This document shows positions 19,099 through 29,068 of a stretch of DNA of 64,000 nt, in pieces. Position numbers and translations under genes: made by a program. This DNA is from Rhodovulum robiginosum (GTDB lineage Bacteria > Pseudomonadota > Alphaproteobacteria > Rhodobacterales > Rhodobacteraceae), in assembly GCF_003944755.1 (NCBI RefSeq), contig NZ_RWGU01000046.1, positions 62,001 through 126,000 on the forward strand. The letters are read 5' to 3'. Under the pieces are notes generated by a model, which made no database searches, had not been told where the DNA came from, and worked only from the letters and a program-made list of their open reading frames with translations. Position 1 is the stretch's first letter. Each line of letters begins with the position of its first letter.

Positions 19099-20175
19099 TC
19101 ATCGCGTTGCGCCTGCTGCTGCCGGGGCGGGGTTCCACCTGACCCAGCGGCCGTGAAAATCGACCCGGCCGAGATCGACCCGCTTGCCCCCGGGCCAGAG
19201 CGTGACGGCCAGGCCCGCACCTGGATCGTCGCCGTCCGTTTCCATCGCCACATGAGCGAGGGGGGCCGAAGGGGTCGCACGGGCGCCCGCCACGGCCAGC
19301 ATCTCCGCCCCCGCCGCCCGGGCCGGGGCGGACAGATACTGCCACGCCACGGTGTGGAATACCACATGCAGCGCGCCGGGCCGGGGCCGGGCCAACCGTC
19401 GGGCCAGCCAGGGCAGGGCATCGCCCCGGTCGACCGGGGCCGCCGGCGCGCCGAGCGCGGCGCGCGTCAGCGCCAGACGCTCGGGCTGGTCGGGCCAGAG
19501 ATAGGCGCAGAGCCTGAGCGCGCCCTCGGGGGTGTCGGCGTCGATCGGGCTGAGATCGACCCCGCGCCGGCCGACGACACGAACCTGCGCATCGGGCGGC
19601 AGCAGCCCCTGCCAATCGGGGTTTAGCGTCAGCAGCGCCGCGCGCGGGCCGCGCCGGCTGCCGTCGGGCAGGGCCAGGGCAAAGCGATCCCAGTTGAGGT
19701 TCAGCCCGGCGCTGGCGCCGATTTCGGACAGCACGAAAGGCAGGCCGACACGCGCCGAAAGCCAGTGCCCCGCCGCGATCAGCGCTGCAGAGCGGCGGAC
19801 CTCGTTGGTTTGCGGCGGCCTGTCGAGCCATTCCAACAGCCGGGGTTCATGGGCGCGAAAGGCATGTTCGATTTCCCTCCAGAGCCAGTCGTCGTCGACG
19901 GCATGGGGCGGGTAGGCGGCCGCAAGCCCCGGCGCCAAGCCGGACAGCACCAGCCCGTGCAGCGCCCCGGCCAGCCTGAGCGGCACCGACTGGCCCGCGG
20001 GCCCCAGATCGCCCTGCCAGCCCAGCAGGCGCTCTGCCACTGGCAAGCCGGGTGCCAACCGATCCGCCGCGAGCCGCAAAAGCCGCGCCATGAAGGGCGA
20101 CCCGAGCCCGGCGCAGGCCGTTGCCTGCGCTCGTAGCGCCGCGATCAGCGCGGGCTCAGCGGAACCGGTCGGCAA
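19099..20175 (-). CDS. DUF2332-family protein
   Basis: A 358-residue protein of the DUF2332 family. The recognisable segments are [10 protein letters not shown] near 122, the SAM-like glycine stretch [17 protein letters not shown] near 148-164, and [10 protein letters not shown] near 290. The [10 protein letters not shown] loop resembles a methyltransferase-type nucleotide-binding loop, but the activity is not known. Its start overlaps the pth 3' end by 20 bases, so the two are probably coupled. Confidence 0.8.
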   Translation of the reverse strand: MPTGSAEPALIAALRAQATACAGLGSPFMARLLRLAADRLAPGLPVAERLLGWQGDLGPAGQSVPLRLAGALHGLVLSGLAPGLAAAYPPHAVDDDWLWREIEHAFRAHEPRLLEWLDRPPQTNEVRRSAALIAAGHWLSARVGLPFVLSEIGASAGLNLNWDRFALALPDGSRRGPRAALLTLNPDWQGLLPPDAQVRVVGRRGVDLSPIDADTPEGALRLCAYLWPDQPERLALTRAALGAPAAPVDRGDALPWLARRLARPRPGALHVVFHTVAWQYLSAPARAAGAEMLAVAGARATPSAPLAHVAMETDGDDPGAGLAVTLWPGGKRVDLGRVDFHGRWVRWNPAPAAAGATR

Positions 20176-20836
20176 GCTTTTGCAGGGGCGAACGGGTGTC
20201 TTGCGGCGGCTCGGGCTCGGGCTGGGCGGGTTTCGCCTCGGGCTTCGGCGCCGTGGTGCTGCTGCGCGGGGGTGCCACCCGCAGCGCCACGGCGTTGAGG
20301 AATTTCCCGCTATCGCCGCGCGCGAGGTCGGCCGCCCCGTCGGAAATGCCGCGCATCAGGTCGTCCAGCCAGTCGCGGTCGGCCTTGGCGAAATCGCTGA
20401 GAACATAGCCCGACACCCTGGCCTTGTCGCCCGGATGCCCGATGCCCAGCCGCACCCGGCCATACTCGGCCCCGATATGGGCGTGGATCGAGCGCAGGCC
20501 GTTATGGCCGGCATGGCCGCCGCCCTGCTTGACCCGGCACTTGCCCGGCGCGAGGTCCAGCTCGTCGTGGAACACCACGACATCCTCCGGTTCCAGTTTG
20601 AAGAACTGCACCGCCGCCTGCACCGCGTCGCCCGAGCGGTTCATGTAGGTTTCGGGCTTTAAAAGCACCACTTTCTCGGGGCCCAGCCGCCCCTCGGCCA
20701 CCTGGCCCTGGAACTTGTCCCGCCAAGGCGAAAAGCCGTGATCCTCGGCGATCCGGTCCACGGCCATGAAGCCGATATTGTGCCGGTTGGCCGCATATTT
20801 GGCGCCGGGATTGCCCAGCCCGACGAAAAGTCGCAT
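20156..20836 (-). CDS. pth: Peptidyl-tRNA hydrolase
   Basis: A 226-residue enzyme releasing tRNA from stalled peptidyl-tRNA. [20 protein letters not shown] at 4-23 holds the catalytic His20. The motifs [10 protein letters not shown] and [20 protein letters not shown] follow (Asp of the active site). The C-terminal ~40 residues form a Pro/Lys/Glu-rich extension beyond the usual length of about 190, a common addition in Rhodobacteraceae. The start is ATG at 20836. It is the first gene of the pth-DUF2332-DUF2237 group; rplY, its frequent neighbour, lies about 2 kb away. Confidence 0.95.
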   Translation of the reverse strand: MRLFVGLGNPGAKYAANRHNIGFMAVDRIAEDHGFSPWRDKFQGQVAEGRLGPEKVVLLKPETYMNRSGDAVQAAVQFFKLEPEDVVVFHDELDLAPGKCRVKQGGGHAGHNGLRSIHAHIGAEYGRVRLGIGHPGDKARVSGYVLSDFAKADRDWLDDLMRGISDGAADLARGDSGKFLNAVALRVAPPRSSTTAPKPEAKPAQPEPEPPQDTRSPLQKLADRFR

Positions 20837-20927
20837 TCGTGAACTCCGCCCGGTTGCACTCGGTCTCTTGATGCCCTGAATTGGCACGAAAGGCCAGCCA
20901 TGGCCGGCAGCAGCGAAGGGACAGCCC

Positions 20928-21239
20928 ATGTATCTGACGATGAACCGGTTCAAGGTGGTCGCCGGCAGGGAAGCGGAGTTCGAGGCGGTCTGGAAGACCC
21001 GCGACAGCCATCTCAAGGCGGTGCCGGGCTTCGTGTCCTTCCATCTGCTGAAAGGGCCCGCGAAAGAGGGCTACCGGCTTTACGCCTCGCATACCTTCTG
21101 GGAGAGCGAGGCGGCGTTTTCCGCCTGGACGAAATCCGACGCGTTCCGGGCCGCGCACAAGGGGGCCAAGGGGTCGTCGGAGCTCTATCTCGAACCGCCC
21201 GAGCTGGAGATTTTCCAATCGGTGCAGGAACTGAGCTAG
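20928..21239 (+). CDS. Antibiotic biosynthesis monooxygenase (ABM) domain protein
   Basis: A 103-residue single ABM/HmoA-like ferredoxin-fold protein. It shows [18 protein letters not shown], then the central [12 protein letters not shown] and [20 protein letters not shown], with the W-(x)n-FW pattern of heme-degrading monooxygenase-like proteins. Members include heme oxygenases (IsdG type) and small oxygenases. A heme role is possible but not proved by sequence. It is transcribed away from pth. Confidence 0.75.
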   Translation: MYLTMNRFKVVAGREAEFEAVWKTRDSHLKAVPGFVSFHLLKGPAKEGYRLYASHTFWESEAAFSAWTKSDAFRAAHKGAKGSSELYLEPPELEIFQSVQELS

Positions 21240-21497
21240 GCCGCTGACAGGCGAAAAAGGCGGCGCCGGGGCCGCCGGCCCCCGTTCGGTGAGCGATTAA
21301 GAATTGGGCAAACGGCCCGAAACGTGCACGGGTTTTTTCCAATCATCCGATTTTGCACCTGCAGCAATTAGGTCAGAAGTGCTGTTCATTTAACCTCGTG
21401 TCACATTGTGGTGACGGCACCGTGAAGAGCGCCGTCGCGTCAAGACACACCGGCCCGGAGGGAGGCGGGCCGCGCGAAGCGAAACGGATGGCCTCCC

Positions 21498-22076
21498 ATG
21501 TGCCCGACACGACAGACTTCTCCCTTGCCGAACTCCCGCCCGGGGCGCCAGGCAAGAAAACGCGCGCTTGCGCGCCTCGGCTTTGGCCTGGTCCTGGCCA
21601 CCCACCTTTCGGTCCCGGCCACGGCCGGTGCCCGTCCGCCGCAGCTGGCGACCGAAATCGCCCGGCTCGTCCTGGCCGATGACTGGGTAGAGGTGGAGGG
21701 CGAGCTTTCCGACGCGGTGGAAACCGCACGCCTGAAGGCCGGCATCCTGTGCGTGTCCTGGGCGCGCGACATGATCGACCAGCACTGGCACCTGATCGAC
21801 CGGAGCGAAGGGGCCGGCTCATGGCCCCCCGAGCGGCAGAACCTGTGGCGGCAGATCGGCTGGGTGGACGCGTTCGAAACGCAGTACCTGCGCCCGCGCA
21901 TCGATGCAGACAGCCAGGCGGCGCTGCGCGCGGCCTGGTGGCCCGAAGGTGTCGCCACCCGCGCCACCAGCGACGCGGCACGGGAGATGCACCGCTTTTG
22001 CATGTCGCTGCCGGGGCTTCTGGGCAGCATCGACCCGTATTCCCCCTATTTCGACTACGTCATGGCCTCGCAATAA
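21498..22076 (+). CDS. Hypothetical secreted protein
   Basis: A 192-residue protein I do not recognise. A basic N-terminus (RPGRQARKRALAR) precedes a hydrophobic stretch near 28-44 (FGLVLATHLSVPATAGA) that looks like a signal peptide. The rest is mostly helical with several Trp residues and two Cys (near 84 and 167). It lies between the ABM gene and rplY and shares a downstream hairpin with rplY. An earlier or later start is possible. The 258 bases before it contain no other convincing gene. Confidence 0.55.
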   Translation: MCPTRQTSPLPNSRPGRQARKRALARLGFGLVLATHLSVPATAGARPPQLATEIARLVLADDWVEVEGELSDAVETARLKAGILCVSWARDMIDQHWHLIDRSEGAGSWPPERQNLWRQIGWVDAFETQYLRPRIDADSQAALRAAWWPEGVATRATSDAAREMHRFCMSLPGLLGSIDPYSPYFDYVMASQ

Positions 22077-22096
22077 GCGCGGGCCGGCGGGTGGAA

Positions 22097-22122
22097 CGAA
22101 AACGGGGCCCCGAAGGGCCCCG
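22097..22122 (-). terminator. Terminator of rplY (minus strand)
   Basis: The stem cggggccc/gggccccg with a 4-base loop lies 27 bases beyond the rplY stop and is followed on the minus strand by gttttcgtt. It may also serve the convergent hypothetical gene on the + strand. Confidence 0.75.
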
Positions 22123-22148
22123 CGCGTAACCTTCTGAGGCCGAAAGGA

Positions 22149-22787
22149 TTACTCCTCGGTGGCCTCCACCTCTTCTTCGGTCTCGTCCTCGGCCTCGTCC
22201 TCGGACGCGCGCAGGCCCGACGGGGCCGAGACGTTGGCAATGACGAAGTCGCGGTCGGTGATCATCGGGCGGGTGCCCTTGGGCAGCTCGATGTCCGAGA
22301 TGTGCACGATATCGCCGATATTCATCGCCGAGACGTCGACGGTCAACTTCTCGGGGATGTCGCCGGCGGTCACCTTGAGTTCCACCTCGGGGCGCACCAC
22401 GGTCAGCACGCCGCCTTTCTTGAGGCCCGGCGACGTTTCTTCGCCCACGAATTCGACGGGGATGTAGAGGTTGATCCGCGAGTTGCGGCGCAGGCGCATC
22501 AGGTCGACATGGACCGGGAGGTCCTTGACCACGTCGCGCTGAACGCCGCGGCAGATCACGCGCACGTCCTCTTCTCCATCGACCTTGAGGTTGAACAGCG
22601 TCGCCAGGAACCGGCCCGCCTTGAGGCGTTTCAGCAGCGCGTTGTACTTGATGTTGATCGGCAGCGGGTCGCTGCCGCCGCCATAGACGATGCCCGGTAC
22701 GAAATGCTCGCGGCGAGCTTGACGAGCGGCCCCCTTGCCTGTCCCCGTCCGTACCGTGGCGTGAAGATCTGGGATCTCACCAGCCAT
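22149..22787 (-). CDS. rplY: 50S ribosomal protein L25/general stress protein Ctc
   Basis: A 212-residue two-domain L25 (TL5/Ctc form) that binds 5S rRNA. The N-terminal L25 fold covers about 1-95 ([20 protein letters not shown]), then an all-beta domain to ~185, then a very acidic tail ([17 protein letters not shown]). Long form and acidic tail are typical for alphaproteobacteria. A ggagaa ribosome site precedes the start. Confidence 0.95.
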   Translation of the reverse strand: MAGEIPDLHATVRTGTGKGAARQARREHFVPGIVYGGGSDPLPINIKYNALLKRLKAGRFLATLFNLKVDGEEDVRVICRGVQRDVVKDLPVHVDLMRLRRNSRINLYIPVEFVGEETSPGLKKGGVLTVVRPEVELKVTAGDIPEKLTVDVSAMNIGDIVHISDIELPKGTRPMITDRDFVIANVSAPSGLRASEDEAEDETEEEVEATEE

Positions 22788-22891
22788 TGGTTGTTCTCCT
22801 AAAATGAAAGGGCATCCTCCAAGGGTGTATGCCCGGATGAGGCCGTGCCCTTAGCCGAGATGGGCGCGGTTGGAAAGGGTAAAACGCCCGC

Positions 22892-24055
22892 TCAGGTCCA
22901 TTTGCCCTCGAAATCGTCGGGCACCAGCAGGATGTCGCGGCTCAGACCCTCGATGGTCTTGCGGCCGCACAGCGCCATGGTGGTGTCCAGTTCCTTGTGG
23001 ATGACCTCCAGCGCCCTGGTGACGCCCGCTTCGCCCATCGCGCCCAGCCCGTAGATATAGGCCCGGCCGATATACGTGGCCCTGGCCCCCAGCGCGAGCG
23101 CCTTGAGCACGTCCTGGCCAGAGCGGATGCCGCTGTCGAAATGCACCTCCACCTGGTCGCCGACGGCGCGCACGATCCCGGGCAGCGCCCGGATCGCCGA
23201 GAGCGCCCCGTCGAGCTGGCGCCCGCCATGGTTCGACACCACGATCGCGTCGGCGCCCACATCCAGCGCGCGGCGGGCGTCTTCCTCGTCGAGGATGCCC
23301 TTGAGGATCAGCTTGCCGCCCCATTGCTCTTTCAGCGCCTTCACCCGGTCCCAGTTCAGGCGCGGGTCGAAATTCTCGTGCGTCCAGCTCATCAGCGACG
23401 AGGCGTCGGTCACGCCCTTGGCGTGGCCCACGATATTGCCGAACTGGCGGCGTTTCGTGCCCAGCATCTCCAGCCCCCAGCCCCATTTGGTGGCCAGGTT
23501 CATCATCGTGGGGATCGTCAGCTTGGGCGGCGCCGAGAGGCCGTTTTTCAGATCCCTGTGCCGCTGGCCGAGTATTTGCAGGTCGAGGGTGAGCACCAGC
23601 GCCGAGCATTTGGCGTCTTTCGCGCGCTGGATGATGTTGGCGACATATTCCTCGTCGCGCATCACATAGAGTTGGAACCAGAAAGGTTTCGTCGTGTGTT
23701 CGGCCACGTCCTCGATGGAACAGATCGACATGGTCGACAGGGTGTAGGGCACGCCGAATTTCTCGGCCGCGCGTGCGGCCTTGATCTCGCCATCGGCGCA
23801 TTGCATCCCGGTCATCCCGACGGGCGCGAGGGCCACGGGCATCGCCACATCCTCGCCCACCATGGTGGTCGCGGTCGACCGCCCCTCCATGTCGACGGCG
23901 ACCCGCTGGCGCAGGCGGATATCGGCGAAATCGCTGGTGTTCTCGCGGAAGGTTTGCTGGGTCCAACTGCCCGTTTCGCAATAATCGTAGAACATCCGGG
24001 GCACGCGCCGGTGGTAGATGCGGCGCAGGTCTTCGATTTCGGTGATGACGGGCAT
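22892..24055 (-). CDS. lldD: FMN-dependent L-lactate dehydrogenase
   Basis: A 387-residue alpha-hydroxy-acid dehydrogenase oxidising L-lactate to pyruvate at the membrane. It has MTGMQCADGEIKAA near 80-93, LQLYV-type and LTLDLQILGQRHRDLKNG segments, and the active-site motif VVSNHGGRQLDGA near 251-263 (catalytic His, then Arg). GIRSGQDVLKALALGA binds the FMN phosphate. I chose MPVITEIEDLRRIY at 24055 as start over a start 57 bases upstream. The divergent ZIP gene starts 104 bases away. Confidence 0.88.
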   Translation of the reverse strand: MPVITEIEDLRRIYHRRVPRMFYDYCETGSWTQQTFRENTSDFADIRLRQRVAVDMEGRSTATTMVGEDVAMPVALAPVGMTGMQCADGEIKAARAAEKFGVPYTLSTMSICSIEDVAEHTTKPFWFQLYVMRDEEYVANIIQRAKDAKCSALVLTLDLQILGQRHRDLKNGLSAPPKLTIPTMMNLATKWGWGLEMLGTKRRQFGNIVGHAKGVTDASSLMSWTHENFDPRLNWDRVKALKEQWGGKLILKGILDEEDARRALDVGADAIVVSNHGGRQLDGALSAIRALPGIVRAVGDQVEVHFDSGIRSGQDVLKALALGARATYIGRAYIYGLGAMGEAGVTRALEVIHKELDTTMALCGRKTIEGLSRDILLVPDDFEGKWT

Positions 24056-24159
24056 GGGCGGACTCCGGGGCTTTGGTAAAAAACGATTACCAATCGGGCG
24101 CAGCACAGGCAACGGGCATTACCGCTTGCCGCGTTGGGTCGATTGCGCGAAGAAACCTC

Positions 24160-24933
24160 ATGAGCATCGTCGCCCTGGGCCTTTTCGCGTCGCTTGCCGC
24201 CGGTCTGATGACCGGGGTCGGGGCCTTGCCGGTGCTGGTGGGGCGCTCCATCTCGCGCCGCGCGAACGACACCATGCTGGGCTTTGCCGCGGGTGTGATG
24301 CTGGCGGCCTCGTTCTTTTCGCTGATCCTGCCCGGCATAGACGCGGCGGAAGACCTGTACGGCAGCGTCCTGCTGGCGGCGCTGATCGCGGGGGCCGGGG
24401 TCGCGCTGGGCGCGTTCGCCGTGGCCATGATGAACGAGGCCCTGCCGCACGAGCATTTCATCGAGGGCCGCGAAGGGGCCGAGGCCGCCGCGCTGGCCAA
24501 GATCTGGCTCTTCGTCATCGCCATCACGATCCACAACTTTCCCGAGGGTATGGCCGTGGGCGTGGGCTTTGGCGGCGGAAACGTCGCCAACGGGATCTCG
24601 CTGGCCACCGGCATCGGGTTGCAGAACGCGCCCGAGGGGCTGGCCGTGGCCGTGGCGCTGGCGGGCCAGGGCTACACGCGGATGCGCGCCTTTCTCATCG
24701 CGCTTGCGACCGGGCTGATCGAGCCCGTGGGCGGCGTGCTGGGCGCCGCGGCCGTGTCGGTTTCGGCGCATGTGCTGCCCTGGGGGCTGGCCTTTGCCGC
24801 GGGCGCGATGATCTACATCATCAGCCACGAGATCATCCCCGAGACGCACCGCCACGGTCACCAGAACCGGGCGACCGTCGGGCTAACGGGCGGTTTGATC
24901 CTGATGATGATCCTGGACGTGACGCTGGGCTGA
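24160..24933 (+). CDS. ZIP-family metal transporter
   Basis: A 257-residue membrane protein with about eight helices. The ZIP signature is visible: HNFPEGMAVGVGFGGG near 125-140 and NAPEGLAVAVALAG near 157-170, plus a polar/His loop (EALPHEHFIEGREG) before helix 4. It likely imports Zn2+ or another divalent cation (ZupT/GufA-like). The start at 24160 gives a short N-terminus directly before the first helix. Its stop is 5 bases from the end of the convergent MFS gene. Confidence 0.88.
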   Translation: MSIVALGLFASLAAGLMTGVGALPVLVGRSISRRANDTMLGFAAGVMLAASFFSLILPGIDAAEDLYGSVLLAALIAGAGVALGAFAVAMMNEALPHEHFIEGREGAEAAALAKIWLFVIAITIHNFPEGMAVGVGFGGGNVANGISLATGIGLQNAPEGLAVAVALAGQGYTRMRAFLIALATGLIEPVGGVLGAAAVSVSAHVLPWGLAFAAGAMIYIISHEIIPETHRHGHQNRATVGLTGGLILMMILDVTLG

Positions 24934-24938
24934 GCGCC

Positions 24939-26087
24939 TCACCGGCCCCGCAGGCGGAACGCAACGAGCGAAAGCGCGGCGATACCGAGACAGGCAACGG
25001 CGATCCAGAGCGGTGCGGCGGGGGTCCCCGTGATGTCGCGCAGCCACCCTGCCAGCGGCGGCACCGCGGCCATGCCCAGGTAGTAGCAGGTAAAGTATAT
25101 GCCCATGCCCAGCGCGCGGGCCTCGGGGCGCACCGCCTGCACCGGCAGGGTCATGATCAGCGGGCCCGGCGGACCGAAGACCAGCCCGATCAGCGCCAGC
25201 AGCGGCAGCGCCGGCGCGCCCGCGGGCAACAGCAGAATCGAGGCGCCGACCAGCGCGAAACAGCCCAGCACCGTGGTGTCGGGCCGGCCCACCCGCGCCG
25301 AGATCCACCCGCCCAGCGCCAGGCTGGGAATGATCAGCCAGCCCACGAGGCTGACCATTGCGGTGGCCTCGGCCGGGGGTGTGCCGCGCGCGATCAGCAG
25401 GTCGGGGGCGAAGGCGATCACCGCGATCAGCCCGGCATTATAAAAGGTCCAGACCAGCCCCGCGAGGATCGCGCGCACGGTCTCGTCGCCCGTCAGGCGG
25501 ACCCGTCCGGGCCTTGTGGCGGCCGCACCTTGCGGCGGCGCGCGGTAGATCGCCGCGACCAGCACGAGGGCGAATCCGGCCAGCGCGGCGGCGATCAGCG
25601 CACCGGCCCCCACAGGCAGGCCCGCCCCCAGCACCGGCAGCACGACCATGGCCAGCGCGATGCCCATCGGCCAGCTCGTGATCAACAGGCCCATCGCCGG
25701 CACGATCTCGTGCTCTGCGAACCAGTCGGCGACCATCTTGGTGACCAGCACGTTCAGCAGCACCGCGCCCGCGCCCGACACTGCCCGGCCGGCCAGCATC
25801 GGCCCTGTTTCCTGCGACAGACCCAGCGCCGCGCCGCCCAGCGTCATCAGCCCCAGCCCGATCAGCACCAGCCGCTTGTCGCCGAACCGCTGGCCCAGCC
25901 AGCCGCCCGGCAGCGCCAGCAACGCGCCGGGCAAAAGGTAAAGCCCGATCAGTGTGCCCAGCATCGTGTGGCTCAGCCCGGCCTCGCCGGTCAGCCGGGC
26001 GCCCACGGCGGCCACCGACTGGAACTGCACCCCCATCGCCGCCCGCGCCAGCGTCAGCACGGCGAGCATTTGCCAGCGTCCCGCCAC
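24939..26087 (-). CDS. Major facilitator superfamily transporter
   Basis: About 382 residues and 12 hydrophobic helices, with the MFS loop GGWLGQRFGDKR after helix 2 and a central cytoplasmic loop around YRAPPQGAAATRPGR. The CynX/NimT-like subfamily is possible, but the substrate is unknown. I chose GTG at 26087, which has an aagggga ribosome site and gives a normal N-terminus (VAGRWQMLAVLTLARA). An ATG 156 bases upstream would add ~52 non-conserved residues and overlap the divergent HAD gene. The divergent gene starts 118 bases away. Confidence 0.82.
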   Translation of the reverse strand: MAGRWQMLAVLTLARAAMGVQFQSVAAVGARLTGEAGLSHTMLGTLIGLYLLPGALLALPGGWLGQRFGDKRLVLIGLGLMTLGGAALGLSQETGPMLAGRAVSGAGAVLLNVLVTKMVADWFAEHEIVPAMGLLITSWPMGIALAMVVLPVLGAGLPVGAGALIAAALAGFALVLVAAIYRAPPQGAAATRPGRVRLTGDETVRAILAGLVWTFYNAGLIAVIAFAPDLLIARGTPPAEATAMVSLVGWLIIPSLALGGWISARVGRPDTTVLGCFALVGASILLLPAGAPALPLLALIGLVFGPPGPLIMTLPVQAVRPEARALGMGIYFTCYYLGMAAVPPLAGWLRDITGTPAAPLWIAVACLGIAALSLVAFRLRGR

Positions 26088-26205
26088 GACGGTTCCCCTT
26101 GCAGCTTTTTTCCCGGCGGCGAACGTAGCATGGCCGCGCAGTCCGCGATAGACGGCCGGGCAGGGCGCTTGACCCGGGCCCCGGGCGGCAGGCAGGCTGG
26201 CGGCG

Positions 26206-26967
26206 ATGGTCAAGGGCGTCCTTCTCGACATTTCCGGCGTCATCTACGCGGGTGACGAGGCCCTGCCCGGCGCGGTCGAGGCGGTGGCCCGGCTGCGTGC
26301 CGCGGGCCTGCCGGTGCGGTTCCTGTCAAACAGCACGCGCAGCCCCAGGCGTCGGCTGGTGGAAAAGCTGACGAAGATGGGCGTGCCGCTCGACGCGGGC
26401 GAGTTGTTCACGCCGGCCGCCGCCGCGCGCCGTTGGCTGGAAGAGACCGGTCACAGTGCCCATTTCCTGATCCATCCCGACCTGGCGGAAGATTTCCAAG
26501 GCGTGCCCGAGGAGGGGCCCAAGGCGCTGGTTCTGGGCGATGCCGGGCGGTTTTTCACCTACGAGGCGCTGAACGCGGCCTTCAGGGTGCTGGAGGGCGG
26601 CGCGCCGTTTCTCGCGCTCGCCGCCAACCGGGTGTTCCGCGATGCCGATGGCGGGCTCAGCCTGGATGCCGGCGCCTTCGTGCGCGCGCTGGAATATGCC
26701 AGCGGTACCGAGGCGCGGATCCTGGGCAAACCCGCGCCGGGCTTTTTCGCGGCGGCGGCGGCGGATATGGCGCTGGAACTCGGTGCGGTGGCAATGGTGG
26801 GCGACGATGCCGAGGCCGATGTCGCCGGGGCGCGCGCCGCCGGCGCGGGTGCGGCCTATCTGGTGAGGACCGGCAAGTACCGGCAAGGCGACGAGGCCCG
26901 CGTCACGCCTCCGCCCACTGCGGTCGTGGACGATCTGGCCGCGGCGGCCGCGCGCATCCTGGGCTGA
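26206..26967 (+). CDS. HAD-IIA phosphatase, LHPP-like
   Basis: A 253-residue HAD hydrolase of subfamily IIA (TIGR01458/LHPP type). Motif I is LLDISGVIYAGD (6-17), where the usual DxD is DIS as in LHPP. SNSTRSPRRR follows near 43-52. The cap domain occupies the middle. LGKPAPGFF near 172 and the GDDAEADVAGARAAG motif near 205-219 bind Mg2+. LHPP acts on phosphohistidine or pyrophosphate; the bacterial substrate is uncertain. Confidence 0.85.
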   Translation: MVKGVLLDISGVIYAGDEALPGAVEAVARLRAAGLPVRFLSNSTRSPRRRLVEKLTKMGVPLDAGELFTPAAAARRWLEETGHSAHFLIHPDLAEDFQGVPEEGPKALVLGDAGRFFTYEALNAAFRVLEGGAPFLALAANRVFRDADGGLSLDAGAFVRALEYASGTEARILGKPAPGFFAAAAADMALELGAVAMVGDDAEADVAGARAAGAGAAYLVRTGKYRQGDEARVTPPPTAVVDDLAAAAARILG

Positions 26968-26971
26968 TCGC

Positions 26972-27763
26972 TCAGGCCCGGTGGGCGCCGTCGGCCAGCC
27001 CCTTCACGTAGTCGAGGATCTCGGTCACCGGCCGTCCGTCCTCGATCTGCTTGACGATGGCCGAGCCCACGACGGCGCCGTCGGCCACGCCTGCGATCGC
27101 CTCGGCCGCCTCGGGGCTCTTGATACCGAAGCCGACGATGACCGGCAGGTCGGTCTGCGCCTTGATCCGCGCCACCTCTGGCCCGACGTCGCCGGCCTGG
27201 GCGTTGGCCGCGCCGGTGATGCCGGTGATCGAGACGTAGTAGACGAAACCGGAGGTGTTCTGCAGCACCTTGGGCAGGCGCGCGTCGTCGGTCGTGGGCG
27301 TGGCGAGGCGGATGAAGTTCAGCCCGGCCGCCTGGGCGGGGATGCACAGCTCGTCGTCCTCTTCGGGGGGCAGGTCGACCACGATCAGCCCGTCGATCCC
27401 GGCCTCTTGCGCGTCTTTCAGGAAGGTCTCGACGCCGCGGTTATAGATCGGGTTGTAATAGCCCATCATCACGATCGGCGTGGTGTCGTCCGCGGCGCGA
27501 AAGGCGCGCGCCATGTCCAGCGTCTTTTGCAGGGTCTGGCCCGCCTCCAGCGCGCGCTGTCCGGCCAGCTGGATGGTCGGCCCGTCGGCCATCGGGTCGG
27601 TAAACGGCATGCCCAGTTCGATGATATCGACTCCAGCGTCCGGCAGCCCCCTCACGATCTCCAGCGACGTGGCGTAGTCGGGGTCGCCCGCCATCACGTA
27701 GGCGACGAAAGCCTTGCGGTTCTCTGCCTTGAGCGCGGCGAATTTGGCGTCGATGCGGGTCAT
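26972..27763 (-). CDS. trpA: Tryptophan synthase, alpha chain
   Basis: A 263-residue TIM barrel converting indole-glycerol phosphate to indole for TrpB. Catalytic Glu lies in [16 protein letters not shown] near 49-64 and catalytic Asp in [13 protein letters not shown] near 124-136; [12 protein letters not shown] binds phosphate. It is detached from trpFB by about 10 kb and convergent with the HAD gene (4 bases between stops). Confidence 0.96.
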   Translation of the reverse strand: MTRIDAKFAALKAENRKAFVAYVMAGDPDYATSLEIVRGLPDAGVDIIELGMPFTDPMADGPTIQLAGQRALEAGQTLQKTLDMARAFRAADDTTPIVMMGYYNPIYNRGVETFLKDAQEAGIDGLIVVDLPPEEDDELCIPAQAAGLNFIRLATPTTDDARLPKVLQNTSGFVYYVSITGITGAANAQAGDVGPEVARIKAQTDLPVIVGFGIKSPEAAEAIAGVADGAVVGSAIVKQIEDGRPVTEILDYVKGLADGAHRA

Positions 27764-27957
27764 GGGGTCCCCCTCTTTCTGGCTTATGCGGTTTGCGGCA
27801 GCAGCGCGGGAAAATCAATGGGCGCTTTGGTCTCCATGGCCGCAAGAGGTTTCGAAAAGCCCTGGCAAAATTCTTCGAAGAATTTTGCGCGGCACTCCGG
27901 CTTGACCTTCGTGCCCCCCGACCCCTACATGCGCGCGGACCAAGCGGAGAGACGGAA

Positions 27958-29055
27958 ATGGGCTTCAAGACCGGCATCGTCGGCCTGCCGAACGTGGGCA
28001 AATCGACCCTTTTCAACGCGCTGACCCGGACTGCGGCGGCGCAGGCGGCCAATTTCCCCTTCTGCACCATCGAGCCCAACGTGGGCGAGGTGGCCGTGCC
28101 CGACCCGCGGCTGGACAAGCTGGCCGGGATCGCCGGGTCGAAGGCGATCATCCCGACGCGCATGACCTTCGTCGACATCGCCGGGCTGGTGAAGGGCGCC
28201 AGCAAGGGCGAGGGGCTCGGCAACCAGTTTCTGGCCAATATCCGCGAATGCGACGCCATCGCTCATGTGCTGCGTTGTTTCGAGGATGGCGACGTGACCC
28301 ATGTGGAGGGCCGCGTCGACCCGGTGGCCGATGCCGAGGTGATCGAGACCGAACTGATGCTGGCCGACCTGGAAAGCATCGAGAAACGGCTGCAGAACAT
28401 CGTGCGCAAGGTGCGGGGCGGCGACAAGGAGGCGGTGCAGCAGGAACGCCTGCTGAAAGTGGCGCTGGCGGCGCTGGAAGCGGGACGGCCTGCGCGCACC
28501 GTCGAGGTGGCCGAGGACGACCGCAAGGCGTGGGACATGCTGCAACTGCTGACCGCCAAGCCGGTGCTCTACGTCTGCAACGTGTCCGAGGACGAGGCGT
28601 CCGAAGGCAACGAACATTCCGCGGCCGTGGCGAAGATGGCCGAAGAGCAGGGCGCGGCCAGCGTGGTGATCTCGGCGAAGATCGAGGAAGAGATCAGCCA
28701 GCTCGATGCCGATGAGGCCGAGATGTTTCTTTCCGAACTCGGGCTTGAAGAGGCCGGTCTCGACCGGCTGATCAAGGCAGGTTACAAGCTATTGGAGTTG
28801 CAGACCTATTTCACCGTCGGACCCAAGGAGGCCCGCGCCTGGACGATCCCGACCGGGACGACCGGGCCAAAGGCGGCGGGCGTGATCCACGGCGATTTCG
28901 AGCGCGGTTTCATCCGGGCCGAGACAATCGCCTATGACGATTTCATAGCCTGCGGCGGCGAACAGGGCGCCAAGGATGCCGGCAAGATGCGCGCCGAGGG
29001 CAAGGCCTATGTCGTGCAGGACGGCGACGTGATGCACTTCCTGTTCAACGCCTGA
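27958..29055 (+). CDS. ychF: Obg-like ATPase YchF
   Basis: A 365-residue ribosome-associated ATPase of the Obg/OLA1 family. The P-loop is GLPNVGKSTLFNALT (8-22), and the G3 region DIAGLVKGASKGEGLGNQFL lies near 67-86. The G4 motif is non-canonical (NVSE instead of NKxD), which is the hallmark of the ATP-preferring YchF branch. The C-terminal TGS domain is clear (ELQTYFTVGPKEARAW to DGDVMHFLFN). The start is ATG at 27958 with a cggaga site. Confidence 0.96.
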   Translation: MGFKTGIVGLPNVGKSTLFNALTRTAAAQAANFPFCTIEPNVGEVAVPDPRLDKLAGIAGSKAIIPTRMTFVDIAGLVKGASKGEGLGNQFLANIRECDAIAHVLRCFEDGDVTHVEGRVDPVADAEVIETELMLADLESIEKRLQNIVRKVRGGDKEAVQQERLLKVALAALEAGRPARTVEVAEDDRKAWDMLQLLTAKPVLYVCNVSEDEASEGNEHSAAVAKMAEEQGAASVVISAKIEEEISQLDADEAEMFLSELGLEEAGLDRLIKAGYKLLELQTYFTVGPKEARAWTIPTGTTGPKAAGVIHGDFERGFIRAETIAYDDFIACGGEQGAKDAGKMRAEGKAYVVQDGDVMHFLFNA

Positions 29056-29068
29056 CCCCGCCTGCGCC

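Noticed and set aside
24018-26255. 745-residue + strand frame across the ZIP and MFS genes
   Set aside because: It overlaps two clear transporter genes and shows low-complexity shadow composition only.
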